DNA from: Aquisalinus luteolus
GTDB lineage: Bacteria > Pseudomonadota > Alphaproteobacteria > Caulobacterales > Parvularculaceae
DNA: 64,000 nt
NCBI RefSeq assembly: GCF_009712425.2
Contig: NZ_VCJR02000001.1
Span: 1,182,001 to 1,246,000, forward strand
Direction of reading: 5' to 3'
A model generated the notes under the pieces. The model was not told the origin of the DNA and did no database searches. It saw only the letters and a list, made by a program, of their open reading frames with translations. The position numbers and the translations under genes are program-made. Below are positions 52,960-62,740 of this stretch, piece by piece; positions within the stretch are counted from its first letter, which is position 1; the number at the start of each line of letters is the position of its first letter.

Positions 52960-54261
52960 ATGCTGAGACGTGTCGTGGTCACTGGTCTGGGGCTGGTTAC
53001 CCCGCTGGGTTCAGGGGTAAAAGGCAAGGGCATCGATGGTGTCTGGCAGCGGATCCTCAATGGCGAGGCCGGTGCCAACCGGATCGAGAAATTCGACGTC
53101 TCCGACCTGCCGTGCAAGATCGCAGCGGAAATCCCGCAGGCCAATGGCAATGGCGGCGGTGAAGCCGATGCCGGCGAGTTGACTTTCAACCCCGATGACT
53201 GGGTCGACGCGAAGGAGCGCCGTCGAATCGACGATTTCATCGTCTATGGTCTCGCGGCGACCGACATGGCGCTGGAAGATGCAGGGATCGAGCTGAAGAC
53301 CGATGCCGAGAAGGAACGCGCCGGTGCCATGATCGGCTCGGGTATCGGGGGGCTCAACCTGATCGAGAGCACCACGATTGCGTTGCATGAGAAAGGCCCG
53401 CGCCGTGTCTCCCCGTTCTTTATTCCGGGCAGCCTGATCAACCTCGTCTCCGGCCAGGTCTCCATCCGCCATGGGCTCAAAGGTCCGAATCATTCTGTCG
53501 TCACGGCCTGCGCCACGGGCGTGCACGCCATTGGCGATGCGGCCCGGCTGATCCAGTTCGGCGATGCTGACATCATGGTCGCGGGCGGTGCCGAAGCGCC
53601 GGTCTGCCGCCTCGGCATTGCCGGGTTCACCGCCTGCAAGGCGCTGACGACCGGTTTCAACGACACGCCCAAGAAAGCCTCGCGCCCCTATGATCGCGAC
53701 CGCGACGGCTTCCTGATGGGCGAGGGCTCAGGCATTGTCATTCTCGAAGAGTACGAGCATGCAAAGGCACGCGGCGCCAAGATCTATGGCGAGATCGTCG
53801 GCTACGGCCTGTCCGGCGATGCCTATCACATCACCGCGCCAGCGGAGAATGGCGACGGCGGTTACCGCGCCATGAAGATGGCGCTGGAGCGGGCCGGCAT
53901 GACCACGTCTGATATCGATTACGTCAACGCCCATGGCACCTCGACACCAAAAGGCGATGAGATCGAGCTGCGCGCCGTCGAGCGCCTGTTCGCCGATGAT
54001 GCCGATGGCCTCGTCATGTCCTCGACCAAATCCGCCACGGGCCACCTGCTTGGTGCGGCCGGTGCGATCGAGGCGATCTTCTCGATCCTCGCCATGCGCG
54101 ACAATGTCGCCCCGCCGACGATCAACCTGGACAATCCGTCTGTCGATACGCCGATCAACCTTGCCGCCAATGCCAAGGTCGAGAAGGAAATCAATGCCGT
54201 CCTGTCAAACTCCTTTGGCTTTGGCGGTACGAACGCATCTGTTATCTTCCGCAGGGTGTGA
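52960..54261 (+). CDS. fabF: 3-oxoacyl-ACP synthase II
   Basis: A 433-residue condensing enzyme for chain elongation. The Cys-His-His triad is Cys184 (VTACATGVHA), His325 (NAHGTSTPKGD) and His362 (SATGHLLGAAG); VVVTGLGLVTPLG starts the protein and SNSFGFGGTNAS ends it. It is about 20 residues longer than E. coli FabF because of an insert near residues 55-75 (NGNGGGEADAG). Its stop overlaps the GTG start of mltG by 4 bases (GTGA). Confidence 0.97.
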   Translation: MLRRVVVTGLGLVTPLGSGVKGKGIDGVWQRILNGEAGANRIEKFDVSDLPCKIAAEIPQANGNGGGEADAGELTFNPDDWVDAKERRRIDDFIVYGLAATDMALEDAGIELKTDAEKERAGAMIGSGIGGLNLIESTTIALHEKGPRRVSPFFIPGSLINLVSGQVSIRHGLKGPNHSVVTACATGVHAIGDAARLIQFGDADIMVAGGAEAPVCRLGIAGFTACKALTTGFNDTPKKASRPYDRDRDGFLMGEGSGIVILEEYEHAKARGAKIYGEIVGYGLSGDAYHITAPAENGDGGYRAMKMALERAGMTTSDIDYVNAHGTSTPKGDEIELRAVERLFADDADGLVMSSTKSATGHLLGAAGAIEAIFSILAMRDNVAPPTINLDNPSVDTPINLAANAKVEKEINAVLSNSFGFGGTNASVIFRRV

Positions 54262-55334
54262 GTCGTTTAACGCGGGGGCAACGCGCCAGGGACATGACCG
54301 GAAAACCGAATTCAGTGAAACGCCGACAGGCCCAGCGGGGCGGGGCCATCGGCGCGGCCATCCGCACCATATTCATCCTGGCGCTGATCGCGATCGCGGC
54401 TATCGCGGCCTTGGCCTATTACATCCAGAAGGAAATTTCCTCTGACGGGCCGCTTGCCGACGATAGCGTCATCTGGGTCAAGCCGGGCATGGGCGTGACG
54501 GACATCGCAGCGATGCTGGTCGAGGAAGGCGCTATCAAGCGCGAGGAGTACTTCCTTATAGCCACTAAGGTGCGTTCGGCCGATACGCGCCTGCGCGCCG
54601 GTGAGTTCGAGATCCCCGCGGGCGCGAGCGTGCTCGACATCGTCGACACTATCGTCTCCGGCAAGATTTACATGCACCTGATCACCTTTCCGGAAGGTCT
54701 GACAACCAACATGATCATGGCACTGATCAACGGCAATGATGTGCTGGAGGGCGAGGTCACCCTGGCGCCCGCCGAGGGCGACCTGTTGCCGGAAACCTAT
54801 GCCTTTCCTCGCGGCGACACGCGCGACGAACTCATCCAGCGGATGATGGATGCCCATGACGAAGTGCTCGATCTCCTCTGGGAGACGAGGGCAGAAGACC
54901 TGCCCTTCGAGACCAAGGAAGAAGCGGTGATCCTTGCCTCAATCGTCGAGAAGGAAACCGCCGTAGCGGCAGAGCGCCCGTTGGTCGCGTCCGTTTTCGT
55001 CAACCGCCTGAGGCGCGGCATGCGGCTGGAATCCGACCCGACCATCATCTATGGCCTGACCGGCGGTGAACCGCTTGGCCGTGGTATCCGCCAGTCGGAA
55101 CTGCGTGGCGAGACACCCTACAACACCTATGTCATTCGCGGCTTGCCGCCGACGCCGATTGCCAATCCGGGCCGAGCGTCTATCGCTGCGGTGCTGAACC
55201 CGGCTGACACGGATTATATCTTTTTCGTTGCCGATGGGACGGGCGGGCACGCCTTTGCCTCGACCCTCGCCGAACACAATGCCAATGTCGCGAAATGGCG
55301 GCGGATCGAGCGGGAACGCGCCAATGCCCAATAA
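54258..55334 (+). CDS. mltG: Endolytic murein transglycosylase MltG
   Basis: A 358-residue inner-membrane enzyme that cleaves nascent peptidoglycan glycan strands. A basic cytoplasmic lead (about 1-30), one membrane segment (FILALIAIAAIAALAYYI), a LysM-like part and the YceG catalytic domain are present; the catalytic glutamate is Glu231 in LASIVEKETAV, followed by RLRRGMRLESDPTIIYGL and NTYVIRGLPPTPIANPGRASI. GTG 54258 overlaps the fabF stop; ATG 54294 is an alternative start. mltG after fabF is a conserved alphaproteobacterial order. Confidence 0.94.
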   Translation: MSRLTRGQRARDMTGKPNSVKRRQAQRGGAIGAAIRTIFILALIAIAAIAALAYYIQKEISSDGPLADDSVIWVKPGMGVTDIAAMLVEEGAIKREEYFLIATKVRSADTRLRAGEFEIPAGASVLDIVDTIVSGKIYMHLITFPEGLTTNMIMALINGNDVLEGEVTLAPAEGDLLPETYAFPRGDTRDELIQRMMDAHDEVLDLLWETRAEDLPFETKEEAVILASIVEKETAVAAERPLVASVFVNRLRRGMRLESDPTIIYGLTGGEPLGRGIRQSELRGETPYNTYVIRGLPPTPIANPGRASIAAVLNPADTDYIFFVADGTGGHAFASTLAEHNANVAKWRRIERERANAQ

Positions 55335-56229
55335 GAACAGCCTGAACAGCATGACCGGCTTTGCCCGTGTCGATGGCGCGCACCAGCAGGGTGAGCAGTC
55401 CTGGCGCTGGGTGTGGGAATGCCGCAGCCTCAATAATCGCGGTCTCGACGTGAAGCTGCGCTTGCCATCCATGCTGGATTTCCTCGAGGCTGACTTGCGG
55501 GCGCTGGTGCCGACACTGATCAACCGTGGCTCGGTCATGCTGAACCTTCAGTTGCAGTCCGACCAGCCGGAGGCGCGCCCTCGCCTGGACGAGGATGCCC
55601 TCGCTGCAATTATCGAAGCGGCGGAAAAGGTCAGCAATCTGACCGATTGCGCACCGCCAACTGCCGATGGCTTGCTGGCGCTGAAAGGCGTGCTCGTCAC
55701 CGAGGAAAAGACTCTCGGCGACGATGACGCTGCCGCCCTTGGCGTCGAGATCACGACGAGCTTCCAGGCGGCACTGGAAGCGCTGGTCGCGGCGCGGGGC
55801 GAAGAAGGCGCCCGGCTCGCCGAAGTGCTCGACGGCCATGTCGGCACGATTGAAACGCTGACCGCGCAGGCCGCAGACATTGCAGGCCAGAGCACCGAGA
55901 CGATCCGCCAGCGTCTGAAAGACCAGCTGAAGGATTTGCAGGCGGACAATTTGCCTGAGGAGCGGCTGGCGCAGGAAATCGCCCTGCTGGCCGTCAAGGC
56001 CGATGTGCGCGAGGAACTGGATCGATTGAAGTCTCATATCACGTCGGCTCGCCAGCTCATGAGCCAGGGTGGGCCGATCGGGCGCAAGTTCGATTTCCTC
56101 GTGCAAGAGTTCAACCGCGAGGCCAACACGCTGTGTTCCAAGGCCCAGACCATCGAGCTGAAACAGGTCGGCCTCGAACTGAAAACCGTCATCGACCAGA
56201 TGCGCGAACAGATCCAGAATGTCGAGTAA
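55324..56229 (+). CDS. yicC: YicC family endoribonuclease
   Basis: A 301-residue protein. LNSMTGFARVDG near the start, WVWECRSLNNRGLDVKLRLP, LRALVPTLINRGSVMLNLQL in the N-terminal domain, and a C-terminal DUF1732 part with DVREELDRLKSHI and GRKFDFLVQEFNREANTLCSKAQ are typical of YicC/YloC, recently shown to be RNA endonucleases. Start ATG 55324 overlaps mltG by 11 bases; ATG 55351 is a second candidate. yicC directly before gmk is nearly universal in the phylum. Confidence 0.94.
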   Translation: MPNKNSLNSMTGFARVDGAHQQGEQSWRWVWECRSLNNRGLDVKLRLPSMLDFLEADLRALVPTLINRGSVMLNLQLQSDQPEARPRLDEDALAAIIEAAEKVSNLTDCAPPTADGLLALKGVLVTEEKTLGDDDAAALGVEITTSFQAALEALVAARGEEGARLAEVLDGHVGTIETLTAQAADIAGQSTETIRQRLKDQLKDLQADNLPEERLAQEIALLAVKADVREELDRLKSHITSARQLMSQGGPIGRKFDFLVQEFNREANTLCSKAQTIELKQVGLELKTVIDQMREQIQNVE

Positions 56230-56880
56230 ATGAAAAGTCCTGCCGTCAATCGCATCCCCCGCCGGGGGCTCATGTTCGTCGTTTCCAGCCCGTCAGGGGC
56301 CGGCAAGACGACGCTGTGCAACCGGCTGCTGCAGGCAGATCCGGACTTGTCGCTGTCGGTTTCGGCAACGACACGCAAGCCACGACCGGGCGAGACTGAC
56401 GGTGTCGACTATCATTTCATCGACGAGGACAAATTCCTCAGCATGCGCAAGGATGGCGCGTTCCTGGAATCAGCCAAGGTATTCGACAACTACTACGGCA
56501 CGCCGAAGGCGCAAGTCGAGGAGGCGTTATCCTCCGGCAAGGATGTGCTGTTCGACATCGACTGGCAGGGCGCCCAGCAGCTCGGCGAGATCGCTCGTGA
56601 CGATCTCGTCAAGGTGTTCATCCTGCCGCCATCGCGTGACGAGCTTGAGCGGCGCCTGCACAAGCGCGCGCAGGACTCCGCCGAGGTCGTTGCCGCACGG
56701 ATGGCCAAGGCCGACAGCGAAATCTCTCACTGGGCGGAATATGATTATGTCGTGCTGAACTACGAGCTCGATGAATCCGAGGCCCTTCTGCAGTCGATCC
56801 TTGTCGCAGAGCGATTGAAACGCACCCGCCAGATCGGACTGGGCGCCAAGGTCAAGGCAATTATCGAGGGTGAGGACTAG
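56230..56880 (+). CDS. gmk: Guanylate kinase
   Basis: A 216-residue enzyme converting GMP to GDP with ATP. The P-loop SPSGAGKTTLCNRLL, SVSATTRKPRPGETDGVDYHFI for GMP binding, FLESAKVFDNYYGTPKAQVEEAL and LFDIDWQGAQQL are standard. The ATG follows the yicC stop with no intervening base. It converges on rsmA with 12 bases between the stops. Confidence 0.97.
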   Translation: MKSPAVNRIPRRGLMFVVSSPSGAGKTTLCNRLLQADPDLSLSVSATTRKPRPGETDGVDYHFIDEDKFLSMRKDGAFLESAKVFDNYYGTPKAQVEEALSSGKDVLFDIDWQGAQQLGEIARDDLVKVFILPPSRDELERRLHKRAQDSAEVVAARMAKADSEISHWAEYDYVVLNYELDESEALLQSILVAERLKRTRQIGLGAKVKAIIEGED

Positions 56881-56892
56881 GGTCCGGCCGTC

Positions 56893-57735
56893 TCAGACCA
56901 GTTCGCAGAGCTTCACGTAACCTCTGACCGGCACGTCCTCCGCTCGACGCGTTGACGGAATACCCGCTTCCTCCAGCTTCGCCTCGACGTCACTGCCAAA
57001 GATCGCCTTCAGCGATGAGCGCAGCATCTTGCGGCGCTGGGAAAATGCGGCAGCGGTGATCTTTTCCAGCACCAGCGGATCGACTGAAATGTCCGGGTTC
57101 GGCGTAAAGTTGAGGACGATCGAATCGATCTTCGGCGGCGGGGTGAAGGCGCGGGCGGGCAGCACGAAACCCTTTTCCGGTTTCGACATCGCCTGCGAGA
57201 TGACCGACAGTCGGCCATAGGTCTTCGACCCCGGCTGTGCGAGGATGCGGTCGCCGACTTCCTTCTGGAACATCAGCGTCATCGACGTCCACCAGCGGGG
57301 GCTCGCCTTCAGCCATTTGATCAACAACTCGGTGGAGATATTATAGGGCAGGTTTGAGGCGAGGCGCACCGTGCCGCGCACGCCGTTCAGCGCGAGCAGG
57401 GCCGGCTCGTCGGCGGCCAGCGCATCATCCTCTATCAACAGCAGCTTGCCGGCATAATGGGGTTTCAATTCTTCCAGCGCGCCGATGCAGCGCCGGTCGC
57501 GCTCTATGGCGATCATGTCGGCGCCGGTTTCGAGCAGCGCCCGTGTCAGTCCACCGGGTCCGGGACCGATCTCGACAACCGTCTCGCTTTGAGAGAGACC
57601 GCTAAGCCTGGCGATCTTTCGGGTGATGTTCAGATCGAGCAGGAAGTGCTGGCCAAGCGCCTTTTTCGCGCCAAGCTCGTGCTGTTCGATGACGTCACGC
57701 AAGGGCGGCAGGGCCGAACCCGGATACTCGCTCAC
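56893..57735 (-). CDS. rsmA: 16S rRNA dimethyladenosine transferase
   Basis: A 280-residue SAM-dependent enzyme (KsgA) that dimethylates A1518 and A1519 of 16S rRNA late in small-subunit assembly. KKALGQHFLLDLNITRKIA, VVEIGPGPGGLTRALLE for SAM, and NLPYNISTELLIKWL with the catalytic NLPY motif are present; FTPPPKIDSIVLNF and FSQRRKMLRSSLK are in the C-terminal part. Start overlaps the pdxA stop by 4 bases (ATGA). Confidence 0.97.
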   Translation of the reverse strand: MSEYPGSALPPLRDVIEQHELGAKKALGQHFLLDLNITRKIARLSGLSQSETVVEIGPGPGGLTRALLETGADMIAIERDRRCIGALEELKPHYAGKLLLIEDDALAADEPALLALNGVRGTVRLASNLPYNISTELLIKWLKASPRWWTSMTLMFQKEVGDRILAQPGSKTYGRLSVISQAMSKPEKGFVLPARAFTPPPKIDSIVLNFTPNPDISVDPLVLEKITAAAFSQRRKMLRSSLKAIFGSDVEAKLEEAGIPSTRRAEDVPVRGYVKLCELV

Positions 57736-58844
57736 GAGGTACCTCCGCCGTCAGGCCTACTGGTCAATGCGGCATCATAGGCCTGCCGCCGGGCAGCCAT
57801 CAGGTTCGCCATGCGGATCGAGGCGATCAGGCTGTCGGGCCGGGCAATGTTTCGCCCGGCGATGTCGAGGCCGGTGCCATGGTCCGGCGACGTACGGATG
57901 ATCGGTAGTCCGAGTGTGATGTTGGACGCCGAGTGAAATGCGATCGTCTTTACCGGGATCAGGCCTTGATCGTGATACATGGTGATCGCGGCGTGATACT
58001 GGGCCCGCGCTTCCTCGTGGAACATCGTGTCTGCAGGCAGGGGGCCGAAGGCGTCTACGCCATGCTGGCGCAGCCAGGCAATGGCCGGGGCGATGACATG
58101 ATCGTCTTCCAGCCCGAGCGCGCCGCCTTCGCCCGCATGGGGGTTCAGCCCGCTGACGGCAAGTCGTGGCTTTGACACGCCGAAATCACGCACCAGCGAC
58201 TGCGCCACGACAATGGCGACATCGGCGATGCGCTGCGTCGTCAGCTCCTCGGGTACTTTCGCCAAAGGTGTGTGCACCGTAATAGGTGCCACACGCAGCG
58301 TATCACCAGCCAGCAGCATGACCGGACCGCGTACGAGACCCTGGCCTGGCAGGGCGACATCCTTTGTCAGCTCGCCAAGATATTCCGTATGCCCTGGAAA
58401 GGAAAAGCCGCTGTCGATCAGGGTCTTCTTCTGTATCGGGTTGGTGACAAGGCCTGCCACCTTACCCTCCAGTGCCAGTTCCACCGCCTGCCTTATCGAC
58501 GTGATCACCGCCTGCGCCGTGGACGTGTCGGGCTTGCCGAAGACAGTGGCTGTGTCTGCGGGCAGGGGCTCCATGTCCAGTGGCAGGACCGGCAGGGTTT
58601 TCCTGAAGGCGTCGTCGGCCTCAGCCGGGTCACCGATCGTGGATATGCGGATTGGCGAGCCAAGCTGGCGCAACGCCTTTGCCACGCGGACCGGATCGTC
58701 GACCAGGAAGAAATGGTGCGATCCGGGTGTGTAGCTGGTGGCGAAGTGGTGCCATGCCTTCAGCGTGATTTCGAGGCCAATGCCTGCCGGCTCGCCCATG
58801 GTAAGGGCGAGGGGTAGGGGCTTGCCTGCCGTGTCTTTTTCCAA
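57732..58844 (-). CDS. pdxA: 4-hydroxythreonine-4-phosphate dehydrogenase
   Basis: A 370-residue zinc- and NAD-dependent enzyme of pyridoxal phosphate synthesis. LALTMGEPAGIGLEI at the start, VTNPIQKKTLIDSGFSFPGHTEYLGEL, NPHAGEGGALGLED, GPLPADTMFHEEARAQYHAAITMYHDQGLIPVK and RTSPDHGTGLDIAG are family signatures including the metal histidines. The start must be TTG 58844: an in-frame stop lies five codons upstream, and the next ATG falls inside the conserved MGEPAGIG. GAAGG is 10 or so bases before the TTG. It follows surA with a 26-base gap. Confidence 0.94.
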   Translation of the reverse strand: MEKDTAGKPLPLALTMGEPAGIGLEITLKAWHHFATSYTPGSHHFFLVDDPVRVAKALRQLGSPIRISTIGDPAEADDAFRKTLPVLPLDMEPLPADTATVFGKPDTSTAQAVITSIRQAVELALEGKVAGLVTNPIQKKTLIDSGFSFPGHTEYLGELTKDVALPGQGLVRGPVMLLAGDTLRVAPITVHTPLAKVPEELTTQRIADVAIVVAQSLVRDFGVSKPRLAVSGLNPHAGEGGALGLEDDHVIAPAIAWLRQHGVDAFGPLPADTMFHEEARAQYHAAITMYHDQGLIPVKTIAFHSASNITLGLPIIRTSPDHGTGLDIAGRNIARPDSLIASIRMANLMAARRQAYDAALTSRPDGGGTS

Positions 58845-58870
58845 AAGTATGCGCCTTCAACCGTTTGGCC

Positions 58871-60226
58871 TTAGCCGTTCTGGTTCTGGGCCCCCTCATT
58901 GCCGAGCAGGATCTGCACAGACGAATCCCGTTCGACATCGCGAAGATAGCGCCTGCCGATCAGCTCGAGTTCCTGTGCGAACAGTCGGTCTTCGATCTGG
59001 GCACGGGACGGCAGGCCGAGACCGTCATCCTTGGCACACAGCATGATGGCGTGCCAGGAATCGCCAGAGCGGATCGGCTCTGTCACTTCATTGCGGTCCA
59101 GCTGTTCTACCGGTGCCCGGAAGGGTTCCTGCATCCGGCTGGCCGGGATCATCGGCAACAGTTCAAAATCGATGCCCTTGCCCAGATCCATGCTGAGCGC
59201 ATCGCCGGCACAGATATTGGTCTGGGGAAGTTTGGCGGAGACCTCAGCCACTTCCTCGCGGCTCATACTGGCCGGGGCGCTGACATAGCCAACTTCGTAG
59301 GATTTCACGCCCTGCTGTGCCGCTTCGCGGGTTTCGCGCACGGCGAGGATGCGGACCGTGCCATCAAGGGCGATGGGGCGAGAGACATTGCCTGCATCCA
59401 TCTGGCGCACCACATTGCCCAGCTCCGGTTCCATCTCGCCGGCCCTCAGCCAGCCGAGATCGCCGCCATTGGCAGCAGAGGAGCAGACCGAAAACTGGCG
59501 GGCCATCGCCTCGAACGGCGTTCCCTGCTGCATCTGCTGGATGATTTGCATACCGGCCTGTTCGATCTGGGCCGTTGTGAAATTCTCGCGCACCGGCAGG
59601 CAGATTTCGGAAACGAGATATTGCTCGTCCTGGCTTTCCTCGCGAAGACGGGTCATGACGGCGTCGATTTCAGAATCGGAAATGCGTACGCGGCTTGAAT
59701 ACCGCCCGGCAACCAGCTGCTGCCATACCAGCCGGGTGCGGATCTGACGGCGCAGCGTGTCGATGGAGATGCCGACCGCGTTCAGCTCCTGCTCAAGTTG
59801 CTGGACGGAATTGCCGGAGTTCGCGGCGATGGCAGCCAGTTCCTGCTCGACTTCACCCGGATCAACATCGAAATCGATGGACTCGGCCTCTGCCAGTTTC
59901 AGTTGTTCCTCGATAAGGTCCTGCAGCGCCTTGGCCTGAACCTGAGCCATTGCCGATTCGGGAATGCGGCCGCCTGATGTCAGCGCGATCAGCTGGATGC
60001 GCTGGCGCAGGTCGAAGGTCGAAATGACATTGTCGTTAACAACGGCAGCCACTGATTCCAGCGCCTGGATCTGCGGTTGCTGCTGGGCTTGTTGGCTCTC
60101 GTTCTGTGCCATGGCAGGCAGCGACAGGCCCGCGCACATCAGTGCCAGCGCACTCGCCGCACCGCTGAACAGACCGGATTTCTTCAACTGCGAACTCTTG
60201 ATCATGAAACAAACAGACCCTTTCAT
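58871..60226 (-). CDS. surA: Periplasmic chaperone / peptidyl-prolyl isomerase SurA
   Basis: A 451-residue periplasmic chaperone for outer-membrane proteins. A signal peptide ends near residue 41 (LSLPAMAQ); the N-terminal SurA domain follows (VAAVVNDNVISTFDLRQRIQLIALTSG, ALQDLIEEQLKLAEA), then one parvulin domain (ARQFSVCSSAANGGDLGWLRAGEMEPELGNVVRQMDAG) and a second degenerate one. ATG 60226 has AAGGG 6 bases before it; ATG 60205 is an alternative. Placed between lptD and pdxA as in many proteobacteria. LptD is a known SurA client. Confidence 0.94.
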   Translation of the reverse strand: MKGSVCFMIKSSQLKKSGLFSGAASALALMCAGLSLPAMAQNESQQAQQQPQIQALESVAAVVNDNVISTFDLRQRIQLIALTSGGRIPESAMAQVQAKALQDLIEEQLKLAEAESIDFDVDPGEVEQELAAIAANSGNSVQQLEQELNAVGISIDTLRRQIRTRLVWQQLVAGRYSSRVRISDSEIDAVMTRLREESQDEQYLVSEICLPVRENFTTAQIEQAGMQIIQQMQQGTPFEAMARQFSVCSSAANGGDLGWLRAGEMEPELGNVVRQMDAGNVSRPIALDGTVRILAVRETREAAQQGVKSYEVGYVSAPASMSREEVAEVSAKLPQTNICAGDALSMDLGKGIDFELLPMIPASRMQEPFRAPVEQLDRNEVTEPIRSGDSWHAIMLCAKDDGLGLPSRAQIEDRLFAQELELIGRRYLRDVERDSSVQILLGNEGAQNQNG

Positions 60227-60358
60227 CTCCCGCCCTTTTGGCTCGAGACGATAACGTTATATCGGCATTTCACAAGCTAAATTGCCGTATGCTTCGTGTA
60301 AACATGCCTTCTGACATCATCGCTGTTAACCAAGGCATCAATATGGCCTGATCGTGGA

Positions 60359-62710
60359 TCAGTTGCTGATGCCGAGCAGTTCAACCTTGATCGAGATCGA
60401 TTTGTCGAAGTCGAATCCGAGATCCCGACGCGGATCGTTGCGATAGGCCAGGATAATGCGTGTGCACTCGTCCGAATAGATAAGGGCCAGCTGTTCCCTG
60501 GTGTTCTCATCGGCCGTGATATCGCGGATCGCGCTCGCCGATACTGCCCATTGATCCGTAACATTGTAGGTCAGGGCTGCGTTCACGAACTCTTCTTCCT
60601 GGTTCAGGCCGGTAAGGTCAGGTTGCTGCACCTTCAGATAGCTCGCCGAGCCGCTGAAACGCCAATAGGCACCGCTCAACTGAGTTTCGGCGCGGCGAAC
60701 CGTGCCGTCATCCTTGTCGAGACGGAACGAGTTATCCAGGTTGATGTAGTTTTTCCACGATACCCCGAAGGAGCCGACGATATCGGACTGGGTGTCGCCG
60801 AGGCCCGTCTGCAGCCCGTAAGCCGAATAGACCGAGCTTTCCTCGCTACGGAATTGCTGGCCGATTTCCCCGTTGACGGACAGGCCATTATTGAAAACGG
60901 CGGCAGCAGACAGGCCGATATTGGCGCGTTGGCCGTCTTCCCAGATATCATAGCCGGCCGACTTGTTCTCGGTGAACAGCGTTGTCGTATCGAACTCGTA
61001 ATACTGGCTGTCCTCGTTGAGGATTTCATCGATATAGTCAGCCTCCGGGCTGGCGATCAGCTGGACCCGCGGCTCGATGATATAAGTTGCATTGCTTGTC
61101 TGCTTGGCGAGCGGGTAGGACCACTCGACGCCAGCTGTCGGCAGGAATCGCCCGACGGTCGTGCCATCCTCGTCCTCGGGGATCGGAAATGTATCGATGC
61201 ACTGCTGATAGGCGGCAAGACTCAGATTGGTCATGTTGCAGACTTCATTGCCCGCTTCCAGGTCCTGATAATTGTGGATATCGCCCCGCAACTCGCCAAA
61301 GACCCTGAACAGGTGACCGTTTGACGTGGTAAAGCGGCGCTCCCAATCTGCCGACACATTGGTCATGTAGGAATCGAGGCCGTTCTCGCGGTAAAGCGAC
61401 AGGAACTGGCCACTCAGGGTCGTTTGCCCGCCGATCCCCGGCGTATCGAAAACACCGTCATACCGGATACGAGGCAGGCCCTGGGCTGCATATGAGTTAT
61501 CCTCGTTGTTGCGCAGGGACTGGAAAGCCAGCCCCTCAACGGCAAACAGGGAGGTATCCGTACGTCGCTGCAGCTTGAACTCGCTGTTCAGGCGGTCGGG
61601 CCTAAAAAGCTCGGCATCCTTTGCCAGCTCGCCGCGCCTGCTGATATCATAGGTCCGTAAATAGCGTTTGTCCGAGACATAGCTGGCATCATAGCTGGCA
61701 CGCCAGTTTTCGGCATAATTCTGATAGCCCTTGCCGAAGAAGTGGAAACGGGTGCCCGGTGTGTTGCCGGATGCGCGCCCGGAGATGAAATACTCGCTGT
61801 CCTCGTTCGCGTTGATGATGCCGGCCTGCATCGTCGTGCCGCCGCGCCAGTTATTGATGCGGTATTCGCCCTGCAGAAGGACACCCTGATCCTCCATGAA
61901 TTTCGGCGAGAAGGTGAAGTCCTGATAATCAGATATCGCCCAATAATATGGAATCTCCAGATAGGCACCCTGCGTGGTCGTGGAGCCGAAGGATGGGGCC
62001 AGCAGGCCGCTCTGGCGTTTGACCGACGGATCGGGGATCTGCATGTAGGGCGTATACAGAATGGGTACGCCTTTGACCTCGAAAAAGGCATTGCGGAAGC
62101 GGATGACCTGCTCTTCCTTATCCTGAACGACCTTCAGCGCCTTTACCTGCCATGACGGGGTCTTGGGTGATCCGTCTTCCTTACAGACATCGCAGCCGGT
62201 GTAGACGGCACGATTGAGGATGTTGCGCTGGTCGCCTTCCTTGACCAGCGTCGCACTGGCAAGCCGCGAATCATCTTCCAGCAGCGCGGAGAAGTTATTC
62301 ACCACGCCATCGGCCATGTCGCCGGTCAGCACGAGATCATCGGCAAAATAGGTCTGGCCGTCCGCCTCGGTGATGGCGACGTTGCCAATGGCCGTGACGA
62401 TATCCGTCGCCGGGTCATAGACGATACGATCAGAGGTGATGAAGCGCTCGCCGTAATAGGCCTTTACGTTACCCTCGGCGATGACGGGGCTGTCCGTGCT
62501 CTGGCGCGTGACGATGTCCGCCTCGAACACGACACGTTCCTCTTCCCCGGAGGGGGCAAGCTGGGCATGGGAAACCGCCGTGATGGCCATGCCACCAGCC
62601 AGTCCCGCCAGTAACGCTTTACGTGAAATCTGCAACAGTGATCCCCCTCTGCGCCCTTTCACAAGGCCTGTAGAAAAAGCCATACTCTTAGCCCCAAACT
62701 TATAATGCAT
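60359..62710 (-). CDS. lptD: LPS-assembly protein LptD
   Basis: A 783-residue outer-membrane barrel that inserts lipopolysaccharide into the outer leaflet with LptE. A signal sequence ends near residue 49 (VSHAQ). An OstA/LptA-like jellyroll (about 60-190: VIAEGNVKAYYGERFITSDRIVYDPATDIVTAIGNVAI) precedes the barrel (LPRIRYDGVF, FLPTAGVEWSYPLA). Cysteine pairs (TGCDVCKEDG, EVCNMT, YQQCID, DECTRI) could form the disulphides needed for function. The start could also be ATG 62683. It is 30 bases downstream of lptG, in the same operon. Confidence 0.95.
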   Translation of the reverse strand: MHYKFGAKSMAFSTGLVKGRRGGSLLQISRKALLAGLAGGMAITAVSHAQLAPSGEEERVVFEADIVTRQSTDSPVIAEGNVKAYYGERFITSDRIVYDPATDIVTAIGNVAITEADGQTYFADDLVLTGDMADGVVNNFSALLEDDSRLASATLVKEGDQRNILNRAVYTGCDVCKEDGSPKTPSWQVKALKVVQDKEEQVIRFRNAFFEVKGVPILYTPYMQIPDPSVKRQSGLLAPSFGSTTTQGAYLEIPYYWAISDYQDFTFSPKFMEDQGVLLQGEYRINNWRGGTTMQAGIINANEDSEYFISGRASGNTPGTRFHFFGKGYQNYAENWRASYDASYVSDKRYLRTYDISRRGELAKDAELFRPDRLNSEFKLQRRTDTSLFAVEGLAFQSLRNNEDNSYAAQGLPRIRYDGVFDTPGIGGQTTLSGQFLSLYRENGLDSYMTNVSADWERRFTTSNGHLFRVFGELRGDIHNYQDLEAGNEVCNMTNLSLAAYQQCIDTFPIPEDEDGTTVGRFLPTAGVEWSYPLAKQTSNATYIIEPRVQLIASPEADYIDEILNEDSQYYEFDTTTLFTENKSAGYDIWEDGQRANIGLSAAAVFNNGLSVNGEIGQQFRSEESSVYSAYGLQTGLGDTQSDIVGSFGVSWKNYINLDNSFRLDKDDGTVRRAETQLSGAYWRFSGSASYLKVQQPDLTGLNQEEEFVNAALTYNVTDQWAVSASAIRDITADENTREQLALIYSDECTRIILAYRNDPRRDLGFDFDKSISIKVELLGISN

Positions 62711-62740
62711 CGCAGCAACAGTCCAATTTATTACGCGGTA

